From assembly GCF_900105075.1 (NCBI RefSeq), contig NZ_FNSK01000001.1, positions 3,259,001 through 3,323,000 of the forward strand: a stretch of DNA of 64,000 nt. Reading direction: 5' to 3'. The notes under the pieces are model-generated. The model ran no database searches, was not told the origin of the DNA, and saw only the letters and a program-made list of their open reading frames with translations. The number at the start of each line of letters is the position of its first letter. Within the stretch, counting starts at the first letter, position 1. Below are positions 44,823 to 54,600 of the stretch, piece after piece. This DNA is from Rhodobacter sp. 24-YEA-8. GTDB lineage: Bacteria > Pseudomonadota > Alphaproteobacteria > Rhodobacterales > Rhodobacteraceae. Made by a program: the position numbers and the translations under genes.

Positions 44823-45746
44823 TCAGGCCCGTACCACCAGAACCCGGTTCCGGCCGCCGGCTTTGGCGCGGTAAAGCAACTGATCCGCCAGGGCCAGCGC
44901 ATCGCCCGATTGCGCCAGTGCTGTCGCAGGTACCACAACCCCGCCCCCGCTGACCGTCAGCCAGTCTGAGGTCGCCGAGCGTTCATGGGGGATCCGGGCA
45001 TCTTCAACGCTCTGACGGAAGCTGTTCATCACCTCCTCCAGCTCAGAGCAGCCCGGGAGGAGCAAGACAAATTCTTCGCCACCGTATCGGGCCGCCAGCT
45101 CGCCGGCGCGCCGCGCGAACCTGGTCAGAGTGACTGCCACAGTGCGCAATGCCTGATCCCCGGCGCCATGGCCGTAGTGATCATTATACTGCTTGAAATG
45201 GTCGACATCGAACAGGGCGATGCCCATAACATCATTGCTTCGCGTGGTCTGGCGGGCCACGCGATCCATGGTTGCGTCAAAGCAGCGCCGATTGGCGATG
45301 CCGGTCAGGCCATCCAGCGAGGCGAGCGCCTCCATCTCGTTGCGCTGACGGGCCAGCCGCAGATGCGTCATGACCCTGGCGCGAACAATGGCCGGACGAA
45401 TGGGCTTATGCACGAAATCGGCGGCGCCCAGCAGCAGCCCGCGTTCTTCATCTGCGGCATCTGACATGCCGGTGATGAAGATCACCGGAAGATTGCTGGT
45501 ATGTTCCGCTGCGCGAATGGCGCGCAACACAGCATAGCCGTCCATCCCGGGCATAGAGACATCCAGCAAGACGAGGCTCACCGCCTCACGCGTCAGGATC
45601 TCGAGCCCGGATGGACCATCCCTGGCCATCAGTACCCGGAAATCCGGCTGCAGCAGCTCTGCCAGCGCAACGCGGTTCAGCCGGTCGTCATCGACAACCA
45701 GAATTGTCGCGAGCTGAGAGCCTGCCTGAAGGGCCGCTGCTTTCAT
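44823..45746 (-). CDS. response-regulator diguanylate cyclase (REC-GGDEF)
   Basis: 307 residues. N-terminal receiver domain (residues 15-130) with acidic pocket D20-D21 and phospho-acceptor D62 in LLDVSMPGMDG. C-terminal GGDEF domain with ARYGGEEF near residue 222, so cyclic-di-GMP synthesis is expected. The product-inhibition site is RAGE instead of RxxD seven residues upstream, so feedback may be weakened. It overlaps the hybrid kinase stop by 4 bp (ATGA), which makes that kinase its likely phosphodonor. WspR/PleD-like layout. Confidence 0.92.
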   Translation of the reverse strand: MKAAALQAGSQLATILVVDDDRLNRVALAELLQPDFRVLMARDGPSGLEILTREAVSLVLLDVSMPGMDGYAVLRAIRAAEHTSNLPVIFITGMSDAADEERGLLLGAADFVHKPIRPAIVRARVMTHLRLARQRNEMEALASLDGLTGIANRRCFDATMDRVARQTTRSNDVMGIALFDVDHFKQYNDHYGHGAGDQALRTVAVTLTRFARRAGELAARYGGEEFVLLLPGCSELEEVMNSFRQSVEDARIPHERSATSDWLTVSGGGVVVPATALAQSGDALALADQLLYRAKAGGRNRVLVVRA

Positions 45747-48700
45747 GCATCTGTCCTTCGCATCATGGTGGCGAGCGCGTCGCTGACTTCGCGCAGCGTG
45801 ACGATCGCCGGTCCCAGCTCCAGATCCTCGAATTGTTCCAGCCCGAACCTTACCTGCCTGCGCAGATTCGTATCTGTCAGCCCCTCGGCCAGAGCATGCA
45901 GATTGGCACGTGCCGCAAAGTCACCGGCAGCGACCAGCGGCAGGGTGACTTCCAGCTGTTCCCAGGCCTCCTGCGCCGACAGACCTGCCGCACCCGCTTG
46001 CGTCGGCTCAGCCTGCATCTCTCTGGCCAGCTGACGCAGCCCGGCCACGCATTCCGCCATCAACTGTCGGAACTGTTCCGAAACGGCCTCTATGCCGGCG
46101 ATATCGCCCTGACGTGCGGCCGTCTCGACCGTGCCGGACATAGCGAAGAGGCTCTCTGCCTCGACATAGCCGACCACCCCCTTCACCCGATGGGAGAATT
46201 CCGCGACCGTGGTGATATCCGTCTCGATATTCATCTCTGCGAACCGTTCAGCCATATCGCCGAAGTCACGCAGAAAGCCGTTGATAAATCGCAAAAGCCG
46301 GTCACGCGAGCCGCCGAAGCGACGCAGAAGTTTAGGCAAATCGGCGTGATATTCGGGTAGTGCGGGCGCAGCGGAGGGCAGCGAGGCCGGCGGGGGATCC
46401 GTTTCTGCCGTCTCATCCTTTCTGGTGATCAGGTCGCAAAGCAGGTGGAACAGGGCCTGTTCATCAAGCGGTTTGGTGAGATGCGCGCTCATGCCGGCTG
46501 CGATGCTTTCACGCTCGTCCTCGACCCTGGCCTGGGCCGTCAATGCGACAACCGGAAGGTCCGACCATTCCGGGTGGCGGCGGATCTCGCGGATCGCTTC
46601 AAGCCCGTTCATCACCGGCATATGCACATCCATCAGCACGACGTCAAAGCGACGTTCTTTCATCCGTGCAATGGCGTCGAGACCGTTATCCGCCATCGTG
46701 ACCTTTACCCCGACGAGATCGAGAAATTCGCCGACGACCTCGCGGTTCAGGGCATTGTCATCGACGACGAGGATCTCGCGACCGCCGAGAATCCGTTTCA
46801 GATCAGTATTTTCCGTTATCTTAGGTTCCGGGGCACGGTTGAAGCCATCGACAGGTGCGACCGACAGCACCTCCATGAACGTGTTGAGGATCATCGAACG
46901 CGTCACCGGCTTGAGCAGCACGCCCTGCAACCCGATCCGAGTGGCCTCTGCGATCACGAGCTGGTGGCCATAGGCCGTCACCATCAGTACGGCGGGCATG
47001 TTCACCAGATGCGCATCGCTGCGGATGGCGCGGGCAAGTTCCAGCCCGTCCATCCCCGGCATCCGCCAGTCTGACAGCACGATATCAAAAGGCTCGTCTC
47101 CGGTCTGAGTGCGGTGCAGCAGACGCAATGCCGCCTCACCACTGTCGACCGCGACCGAGGACATGCCAAAACTGTCAACGATCTCAGAAAGCGCCTCCCG
47201 CGCGGTTTCGTTGTCATCGACGATCAGAACGCGCCTTGTGCCGAGGCCTGCGGAAAGCTGCATCAGTGACCCGGGGACAATCTCGGGTGCGGCGGGTTCG
47301 AGTTCGACCGTAAAGCAGAAGGTGCTGCCCTGGCCTGGCCGACTTTCCACCCAGATCGTGCCACCCATCAGTTCGACGATGCGCCTGCAGATCGCAAGAC
47401 CAAGCCCGGTGCCGCCGAATTTGCGGGCGGTATCGCTGTCCCCCTGGGAGAAGGGGCGAAAGAGCCCGTCGATCTGATCCTGACTGAGGCCGATCCCGGT
47501 ATCCCGGACTGTGAAGAACAACTGATGCACCCCCGCAGGCGCCTCGGGAAGCGTGCAGATCGAGACGACCACATCGCCTTCAGTGGTGAATTTCACCGCA
47601 TTGCTGACGAGGTTGGTCAGAACCTGGGCCAGCCGCAGCGAGTCGCCGCGCCAGTGTTGCGCCGTGCCGGGGGCCACTACGAAAGTGAGCTCAAGCGCCT
47701 TTTCCTCGGCCTTGAGTGCGGTGACCGATGCTACTGATTCCAGCACGGATTCCAGCCGGAATACGGATTTTTCCAGCACCATGCCACCCGCCTCGATCTT
47801 GGAGAAGTCGAGGATATCATTGATTATTCCCATCAGGACATTGGCGGAATCATTGATCTTGCCAAGATAGGCGCGCTGTTTGGGGTCAAGCTGCGTCTGC
47901 AGCGCGAGCCGGGTCATCCCGATCACGGAATTCATCGGCGTGCGGATCTCATGGCTCATCGTGGCGAGGAAATCGCTCTTGGCATGTTCCGCAGCCTCGG
48001 CGTCTTCCTTGGCCCGACGCAGAGCTTCTGCGGCCTCATGGGCCGGGGTGACATCGAGGATGATCCCGTCCCAGATACGCCCCGCCTCGGAAGCGCGCGG
48101 CGCCGAGCGGACCTGGATCCAGATGATCTCGCCATCAGGGCGGATCAACCGGAATTCGCATTCGAAATTCGTGCCCGAAGCGGTCGCGAGACGCGAGGTT
48201 TCAAGATAGCGGGCGCGGTCCTCGGGATGGACGGCTTCAATAAAGAGCGAGGGATCCCGGATCAGCGCGTTGTGACTGATGCCGATCAGAGCATCGATGC
48301 CGGCGCTGACATAGGAGAAGCGCATCTCCTGGCGCGTTACCGTCTCTCCGGTCAGGCCAAGCTCGGGGGTCAGGAAATCGAGCCGGTAGATTGCCCCATT
48401 GGGCAGGCTGTCGGCGATGGCGGCCATCTGGGCGCGGGACGCCTCGCGCTCGCTGACATCCTGGACGGTGCCGCTGAGGCCACAGATGGCACCGGCCTCG
48501 TCGCGCAGCACGCTGCCGCGGATCTCGGCCGCGAAAGTGCCGCCACCGGGTGTGTAATGCTGCACATCAACGGTATAGGCTTCGCCGGTTTCGAGGCAGC
48601 GGGCAATGGCATCGCCAACCCGTTTGAAATCCGCCTCGGGCATCATCCGTTTCAGATCTTCCACCGTCACCGGGTCTTTGGTGGACCGGCCGTTCATTTC

Positions 48701-49933
48701 GGCCATCATTTCCGAAAAGTGGAATCTGCCGCTGGCAAGATCCAGCGTCCAGGAGCCGATCCTTGCAAGTCGCTCCGCCCGCTGCATCGCGTCGAGATTG
48801 GTGCGCGAGGCCGCCTCTGCGGCGCGGCTTTCTGCAAGGCGCCCGCGCATTTTACGGTCGGCCAGTTCCAGGCTGCGCCGCAATGTTTCGAACTCACGGA
48901 TGCGGGCTGGTGGGATGCCGACGGAGGCCTCATCCGAGGCACCGCCGACGCGCGCGATCTTGTCGGATCGCTGCGCAATATCGTGAATCGGCTGCAGCAG
49001 GCCACGCACCAGCACCAATGCCAGCAGCAGCGCCACTGCGATCGTTCCCACCGACATAAGGATCATCGAGCGGATCGGGTGCTCCCAGCGGGCATCGAAT
49101 GTGACCAGCGGCTCGCCGACCACGGCAACCCATCCCGGCGTATTCGGGATCTTCTGGAACGAGAACATGATGGCGCGACCCTCCATCGTGGTCGCCCGGA
49201 AGCTGCCACTGTCAGTTCCCATCGCCGTCAGCTGTTCCCAGTCGGGTACCTTGCGCCCCAGCATACGGTCGCCATCGACCGAGCGCGCCAGCAGCCGCCC
49301 TGTGCCATCGGTGATCGCCAGCACGGCGTTGCTCTCTCCCATGCTGTCATCAGTGAGCGAGTGGAGCAGGCTGGACGGGTGGTCGGTGACCGCGACAACA
49401 TGTATCAGCTGCCCGCCATCCGCCATAGCGCCTTCGGGAGCGGCTTCAGGATAAGCGATTGCCACCCGGGGCCTGTCGTCGTCAAACCGTGGAGGCAGCA
49501 GGTTCGAGATCTGCATCCTGCCGCTCTCGGCGGCCTGCAATACCAGTCGGGCGACCTCGGCCTCACTGAACTCAGGCGCGATGATCTTACCCGAGGCATC
49601 ACGCCGCAGGGTGAAAAGCTTATAGGTGCCCTCTTCTTCGCGGTTGGACAGGATCAGGACGCCCGGCGATACCTCGTTGCTGTCGCGGCTTTGTCCGCTG
49701 CGGACCGCATGCAGCAGCCGCCCGGTGACGCTGATCTCGCTTTCGGTCGTGCGCGCGAGGATATGCGCGGTTTCCAGCAGCCTTTGCTCTGACAGTGTCC
49801 GGAAGGATTGCCCGACATTCAGCAAGGCCATTGCAACGACGCCCAGGGTCGGCAGGAGCACGACCAACAGGATTGCGATGATCGACATTCTGAGTGTCGG
49901 GTGGGTTATCCAGCCTGGCAGACGAACTCTCAT
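45743..49933 (-). CDS. multidomain hybrid histidine kinase
   Basis: 1396 residues at the inner membrane. Order: membrane helix (about 15-38), periplasmic Cache-like sensor domain (40-285), second helix (288-312), HAMP and coiled coil, PAS near 395-500, PAS near 515-640, HisKA with H about 662 (MSHEIRTPMN), HATPase with GTGLGLAICRR, receiver 1 with D955 (SDWRMPGMDG), receiver 2 with D1102 (MDVHMPVMNG), and an HPt domain with H1248 (FSHRVKG). This is a BvgS/EvgS-style phosphorelay with one extra receiver. Coupled to the diguanylate cyclase, so it probably feeds cyclic-di-GMP signalling. The periplasmic ligand is unknown. Confidence 0.93.
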   Translation of the reverse strand: MRVRLPGWITHPTLRMSIIAILLVVLLPTLGVVAMALLNVGQSFRTLSEQRLLETAHILARTTESEISVTGRLLHAVRSGQSRDSNEVSPGVLILSNREEEGTYKLFTLRRDASGKIIAPEFSEAEVARLVLQAAESGRMQISNLLPPRFDDDRPRVAIAYPEAAPEGAMADGGQLIHVVAVTDHPSSLLHSLTDDSMGESNAVLAITDGTGRLLARSVDGDRMLGRKVPDWEQLTAMGTDSGSFRATTMEGRAIMFSFQKIPNTPGWVAVVGEPLVTFDARWEHPIRSMILMSVGTIAVALLLALVLVRGLLQPIHDIAQRSDKIARVGGASDEASVGIPPARIREFETLRRSLELADRKMRGRLAESRAAEAASRTNLDAMQRAERLARIGSWTLDLASGRFHFSEMMAEMNGRSTKDPVTVEDLKRMMPEADFKRVGDAIARCLETGEAYTVDVQHYTPGGGTFAAEIRGSVLRDEAGAICGLSGTVQDVSEREASRAQMAAIADSLPNGAIYRLDFLTPELGLTGETVTRQEMRFSYVSAGIDALIGISHNALIRDPSLFIEAVHPEDRARYLETSRLATASGTNFECEFRLIRPDGEIIWIQVRSAPRASEAGRIWDGIILDVTPAHEAAEALRRAKEDAEAAEHAKSDFLATMSHEIRTPMNSVIGMTRLALQTQLDPKQRAYLGKINDSANVLMGIINDILDFSKIEAGGMVLEKSVFRLESVLESVASVTALKAEEKALELTFVVAPGTAQHWRGDSLRLAQVLTNLVSNAVKFTTEGDVVVSICTLPEAPAGVHQLFFTVRDTGIGLSQDQIDGLFRPFSQGDSDTARKFGGTGLGLAICRRIVELMGGTIWVESRPGQGSTFCFTVELEPAAPEIVPGSLMQLSAGLGTRRVLIVDDNETAREALSEIVDSFGMSSVAVDSGEAALRLLHRTQTGDEPFDIVLSDWRMPGMDGLELARAIRSDAHLVNMPAVLMVTAYGHQLVIAEATRIGLQGVLLKPVTRSMILNTFMEVLSVAPVDGFNRAPEPKITENTDLKRILGGREILVVDDNALNREVVGEFLDLVGVKVTMADNGLDAIARMKERRFDVVLMDVHMPVMNGLEAIREIRRHPEWSDLPVVALTAQARVEDERESIAAGMSAHLTKPLDEQALFHLLCDLITRKDETAETDPPPASLPSAAPALPEYHADLPKLLRRFGGSRDRLLRFINGFLRDFGDMAERFAEMNIETDITTVAEFSHRVKGVVGYVEAESLFAMSGTVETAARQGDIAGIEAVSEQFRQLMAECVAGLRQLAREMQAEPTQAGAAGLSAQEAWEQLEVTLPLVAAGDFAARANLHALAEGLTDTNLRRQVRFGLEQFEDLELGPAIVTLREVSDALATMMRRTDA

Positions 49934-50083
49934 GTTATCGGGATCCGGTAACCAAAGTAGGTGACTGTATCTTCTTTATGATACAACCCTTTCTGATAAG
50001 TGAAGCATTTAATACAACCAGAGATGGGTGTTCAGCCCGTTTTCGCGGGGGCAGGGGCGGTGTTTCTGTGCGATCGCTACGGG

Positions 50084-51043
50084 TCAGCGTTTCAGGCCGG
50101 CCGAAATCACGCAGAGAAGTTCGAAGAGAATTGTTGCTCCGGTCAGCGCCGTCAGCCCGCAGATATCGAAAGGCGGAGAGACCTCGACCACATCCGCGCC
50201 CCGGATGTTCAGGCCGGCAAGGCCGCGCACCATGGTCTGGGCCTCGCGGGTGGTGAAGCCGCCGATCTCGGGTGTGCCGGTGCCGGGCGCCATTGAGGGG
50301 TCGATCCCGTCGATGTCGAAGGTGACATAGCAGGGGGTGTCGCCCAGAATGCGATGCACTTCATCCACCACACCTTGTGGGCCAAGCCTGTCGGCCTCCT
50401 CGATATAGATGATGCGGATGCCCTGATCTTTCGCCCACTGATGTTCATCAGCGGCATAGACCGAGCCACGAATGCCGATCTGCACGATCTTCTGCGGGTC
50501 GAGGATCCCCTCTTCGATGGCACGACGAAAAGGGGTGCCATGGGTGTAGAGATTGTCGCCGAAATAGCGGTCATTGGTGTCGGAATGGGCGTCGAACTGC
50601 ACAAGACCCAGCGGCCCTTCCCCCCGCGCCTTATGGATCGCACGCAGAACCGGCAACGTCGTCAGATGGTCACCCCCGACCGACAAGGGCAGCGCACCCG
50701 CCGCGCAAATCGCGGCGATCCCCGCCTCGATCTGGGCCAGCGCCGCCATCAGGTCGATGGGCTGCACCTCGATATCGCCCACATCCGCCACTGCGACCAG
50801 CTCATAGGGGATCACGCCCGAGACATGATGGCCGCGCCGCATCAGGCTTGACTGGTTGCGGACCTCGCGCGGGCCATGGCGGGCGCCGGCGCGGTTGGTG
50901 GTGCCCCCATCCCAGGGGATGCCGACCAGCGCGATATCAAGGCCCTCGGGCGTGTCCGGGGTGGGCAGCCGCATAAAGCTCGGCCGGCCGGCGAAACGCG
51001 GCACCCGGGACGCATCGACGGGTTCGTGGAGGACGCGGGTCAT
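50084..51043 (-). CDS. speB: agmatinase/ureohydrolase family enzyme
   Basis: 319-residue ureohydrolase hydrolysing agmatine or a related guanidino compound to urea. Mn-binding motifs are complete: GGDH, DAHSD and DIDGIDPS, with TNRAGARHGPREVRNQS near the N-terminus. The TN.GtR.GP.air..S form and length fit SpeB, but guanidinobutyrase and guanidinopropionase look alike and cannot be excluded. The GNAT gene lies 12 bp upstream on the same strand. Confidence 0.85.
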   Translation of the reverse strand: MTRVLHEPVDASRVPRFAGRPSFMRLPTPDTPEGLDIALVGIPWDGGTTNRAGARHGPREVRNQSSLMRRGHHVSGVIPYELVAVADVGDIEVQPIDLMAALAQIEAGIAAICAAGALPLSVGGDHLTTLPVLRAIHKARGEGPLGLVQFDAHSDTNDRYFGDNLYTHGTPFRRAIEEGILDPQKIVQIGIRGSVYAADEHQWAKDQGIRIIYIEEADRLGPQGVVDEVHRILGDTPCYVTFDIDGIDPSMAPGTGTPEIGGFTTREAQTMVRGLAGLNIRGADVVEVSPPFDICGLTALTGATILFELLCVISAGLKR

Positions 51044-51055
51044 GTGATGGGCTCC

Positions 51056-51517
51056 TTACAGCGCGCGCGTCATATAAAGCGAATTCGGGTCATGGCTGTA
51101 ATCGCCAAAGGCCTCGCATTCGGTGAACCCGGCCTTTTCATAAAGCCGCTTTGCCGGGGTGAAGATCTCTTCGCGCCCGGTTTCCAGCGAAAGCTGCCCG
51201 TAACCATCCCCCTGCGCCGCCGCGATCAGATGCGCGAGCATCTTCGACGACAGCCCACGCCCGCGCGCCTCAGAGAGCACATGCATGGATTTGATCTCGG
51301 CATGATCCGGCGTGATCCGTTTCAGCGCTCCCATAGCCAGGGGCGTCCCGGCCTCGCGCAGCACGAAAAACCGCGCATCTGCCGCCGCCAGCGCAGATTT
51401 ATCCATCATATAGATGCTCTCGGGCGGGGTCTGGGCGTGCATATCAGCGGTATGGCGGTCAAACAGCAGCGCCAGATCGGGCGTAAGCGGGTGTTCTTCG
51501 GAAATGATTGCGGTCAT
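51056..51517 (-). CDS. GNAT-family N-acetyltransferase
   Basis: 153 residues from the ATG at 51517; an 18-residue upstream extension to 51571 is unlikely. Acetyl-CoA binding motif A is SMHVLSEARGRGLSSKMLAHLI, followed by the C-terminal LYEKAGFTECEAFGDY. It resembles YhdJ/PhnO-like GNATs that act on small amines or amino acids. Coupled to the agmatinase gene, which suggests polyamine or guanidino metabolism, by inference only. Confidence 0.85.
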   Translation of the reverse strand: MTAIISEEHPLTPDLALLFDRHTADMHAQTPPESIYMMDKSALAAADARFFVLREAGTPLAMGALKRITPDHAEIKSMHVLSEARGRGLSSKMLAHLIAAAQGDGYGQLSLETGREEIFTPAKRLYEKAGFTECEAFGDYSHDPNSLYMTRAL

Positions 51518-51601
51518 GGCGGATACCCCTTTGCACCGGGATATGACTATCCAGGTCCAGGCGCGGGTCAAGAGCGCAAGGACAGGGACGGGCAGAATGG
51601 A

Positions 51602-51631
51602 AAAGGCCCCCCGATCAGTCGGAGGGCCTTT
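51602..51631 (-). terminator. terminator after gltB
   Basis: AAAGGCCCCCCGA and TCGGAGGGCCTTT fold into a stem with one bulge around TCAG; read on the minus strand it is followed by T residues. It lies 36 bp beyond the gltB stop. Confidence 0.8.
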
Positions 51632-51666
51632 GTCGTTTCAGGCAGCGTCTGGTGCAGCCGGACCGC

Positions 51667-54600
51667 TTATTCGGCAGGCACCTTATCCGCCAGCGTGGTC
51701 AGCGGATGCGCCAGATGCGGCAGCATCTCTTTCGGGCAGACCTGAAGGAAATTGCCGCGCTCGCTCTCCCATTCGGCAAGGATCCTTTCGGCCTTGCGCG
51801 AGCCGGTCTCGGCACGGTGGCGTTCCACCAGGTCTTTCAGCTGCGTCTCCCAATGCGGGTGACCAAGGCCGTTCGTGAGCAGCCCCTCGGGGTTGACCAG
51901 ATCCGCAGCCCGGCCTTCGGGGTCGTAAATATAGGCCATGCCGCCGGTCATGCCTGCGCCGAAATTCGCGCCGACCTCACCAAGGATCACTGCCACGCCG
52001 CCGGTCATATATTCGCAGCCATTCGAGCCGCAGCCCTCGATCACCACGCTCGCGCCCGAATTCCGGACCGCAAACCGCTCGCCCGCCTTGCCGGCAGCAA
52101 AGAGGAAACCATCGGTCGCGCCGTAAAGCACGGTATTGCCGATGATGGTGTTGTCTTCGGCTTTCAGCGGCGAGGCCATCATCGGCCGCACCACGATCAC
52201 GCCACCCGACAGCCCCTTGCCGACATAGTCATTCGCGTCACCCTGGACCTCGATCTTGATCCCGTTGACCGCGAAAGCGCCAAGGCTCTGCCCGGCATTG
52301 CCGGTCAGTTTCACCGTCAGATGGTCATGCTGCAGGCTGTTCTTCATTCCGAACTTGCGCACGATATGCGACGAGGCCCGGGTACCGATGGTCCTGGACG
52401 TGTTCCTGACCGCATAGGACAGCTGCATCTTCTCGCCATCCTCAAAGAAGCGGTGGCCATCCTTGATGATCTCGGCATCCAGCGTATCGGGCACTGCATT
52501 GCGCGGCTTCGAGCGGTCATAGGTGATCTTCTGCGTGCCATCGACCGTGATCAGAAGCGGGTTCAGGTCAAGATCGTCAAGGCTCGCAGCCCCACGCGAG
52601 ACCTGGACCAGCAGATCCGGCCGTCCGATGATCTCATCCATCGACCGCGCCCCGATGGAGGCGAGGATTTCCCGCACTTCCTGCGCGTAGAAGGTGATCA
52701 GGTTGACGACCTTATCGGCATTGCCGGTGAACTTGTCGCGCAATGCCTTGTCCTGCGTGCAGACGCCGACCGGGCAGGTGTTCGACTGGCACTGACGCAC
52801 CATGATACAGCCCATCGCGATCAGCGCAGCGGTGCCGATGCCGAACTCTTCCGCGCCCATCATCGCCGCCATGACCACATCGCGCCCGGTCCGCAGGCCA
52901 CCATCGGTGCGAAGCGTCACCCGCTCGCGCAGGTTGTTCATGGAAAGCACCTGATGCGCCTCGGTCAGGCCCATTTCCCAGGGCAGGCCGGCATATTTGA
53001 TCGAGGTCCCGGGCGAGGCCCCGGTGCCGCCATTATGGCCGGACACGAGGATCACATCGGCTTTTGCCTTGGCGACACCCGCCGCAATCGTGCCGACGCC
53101 GGAGGCCGAGACCAGCTTTACCGTCACCTTGCAGCGCGGGTTGATCTGTTTCAGGTCATAGATCAGCTGCGCCAGATCTTCGATCGAATAGATGTCGTGA
53201 TGCGGCGGCGGGCTGATCAGCGTGACGCCTTTCGTCGAATGCCGCAGCCGCGCGATCAGATCGGTGACCTTCATCCCCGGAAGCTGGCCACCCTCGCCGG
53301 GTTTTGCGCCCTGGGCGACCTTGATCTCCAGTTCCTCACAGGCGTTCAGATATTCCGCCGTGACGCCAAAGCGCCCGGAAGCCACCTGTTTGATCTTGGC
53401 ACAGGGGTTGTCGCCGTTGGGGAACGGGTATTGATGCGCCGGATCTTCGCCGCCCTCTCCGCTGTCCGACTTCGCGCCGATGCGGTTCATCGCGATGTTC
53501 AGCGTCATATGCGCTTCGGGCGACAGCGCGCCCAAAGACATGCCCGGAGTCACGAACCGTTTGCGGATCGAGGTGATGCTTTCCACCTCTTCAATCGGCA
53601 CGGGTTTCCCCAGCGTCTTGATGTCGAGCAGGTCACGCAGATGGATCGGCGGGTTCGACCGCATCGCGGCGGAATAGGTCTTCCACAGATCATAGCTGGC
53701 GCGGTCGCAGGCCGCTTGCAGCATATGCATGGTCTGGGCTTCCCAGCCATGCTTTTCACCCGAGCGCCGTGCCTTGTAAAAGCCGCCGATCGGCAGCACA
53801 TCCGAGCCGCCGAGCCAGCCACGCGCATGGACCTCTTCGATCTTCTGCTCGATCCCGTGCAGACCGATGCCCGAGATGCGGCTGTGCATTCCGGGGAAAT
53901 ATTCCGCCACCATGGCGCGCGACAGGCCCACGGCTTCGAAGTTCAGACCACCGCGGTAAGACGAGATCACCGAGATCCCCATCTTCGCCATGATCTTCAG
54001 AAGCCCGGCGTCAATCGCATCGCGGTAACGGCGCATCGCCTCGACAAGGCTGCCTTCCAGGAGGCCCCGGTCGATGCGGTCAGCGATGCTGTCCTGCGCG
54101 AGGTAAGGGTTCACGGTGGTGGCGCCACAGCCGATCAGCACCGCGAAATAATGCGGGTCGATACATTCCGCCGAGCGCACATTGATCGAACAGAAGGTCC
54201 TCAGCCCCTTGCGCGTCAGCCAGCTGTGCACGGCGCTTGTCGCGAGGATCATCGGCATGCCGACTTTGCCCTCGCCCTGATGCTCATCCGTCAGAATAAG
54301 CTGGCCCGCGCCAGACCGCACGGCATCCTCGGCCTCGGCCCGGATCCGTTCCAGCGCATTTTGCAGGTCGTTCAGCGTCGGGCCGACCGGGAAGGTGCAG
54401 TCGATGAAAGCGACATGTTCGCCGAACTGCTTCACCATCGCGTCAAATTCGGCATTCGCGACGAAGGGGCTTTCCAGCACCAGGATCTCGGTCTGGCTGG
54501 AGTTTTCATCCAGCACGTTGCGCAGATTGCCGAAACGCGTTTTCAGCGACATCACCCGGCCTTCGCGCAAGGAGTCGATGGGCGGATTCGTCACCTGGCT

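Noticed and set aside
47951..49792. 613-codon + frame opposite the hybrid kinase
   Set aside because: Shadow frame; the minus strand carries clear Cache, PAS and HisKA sequence.
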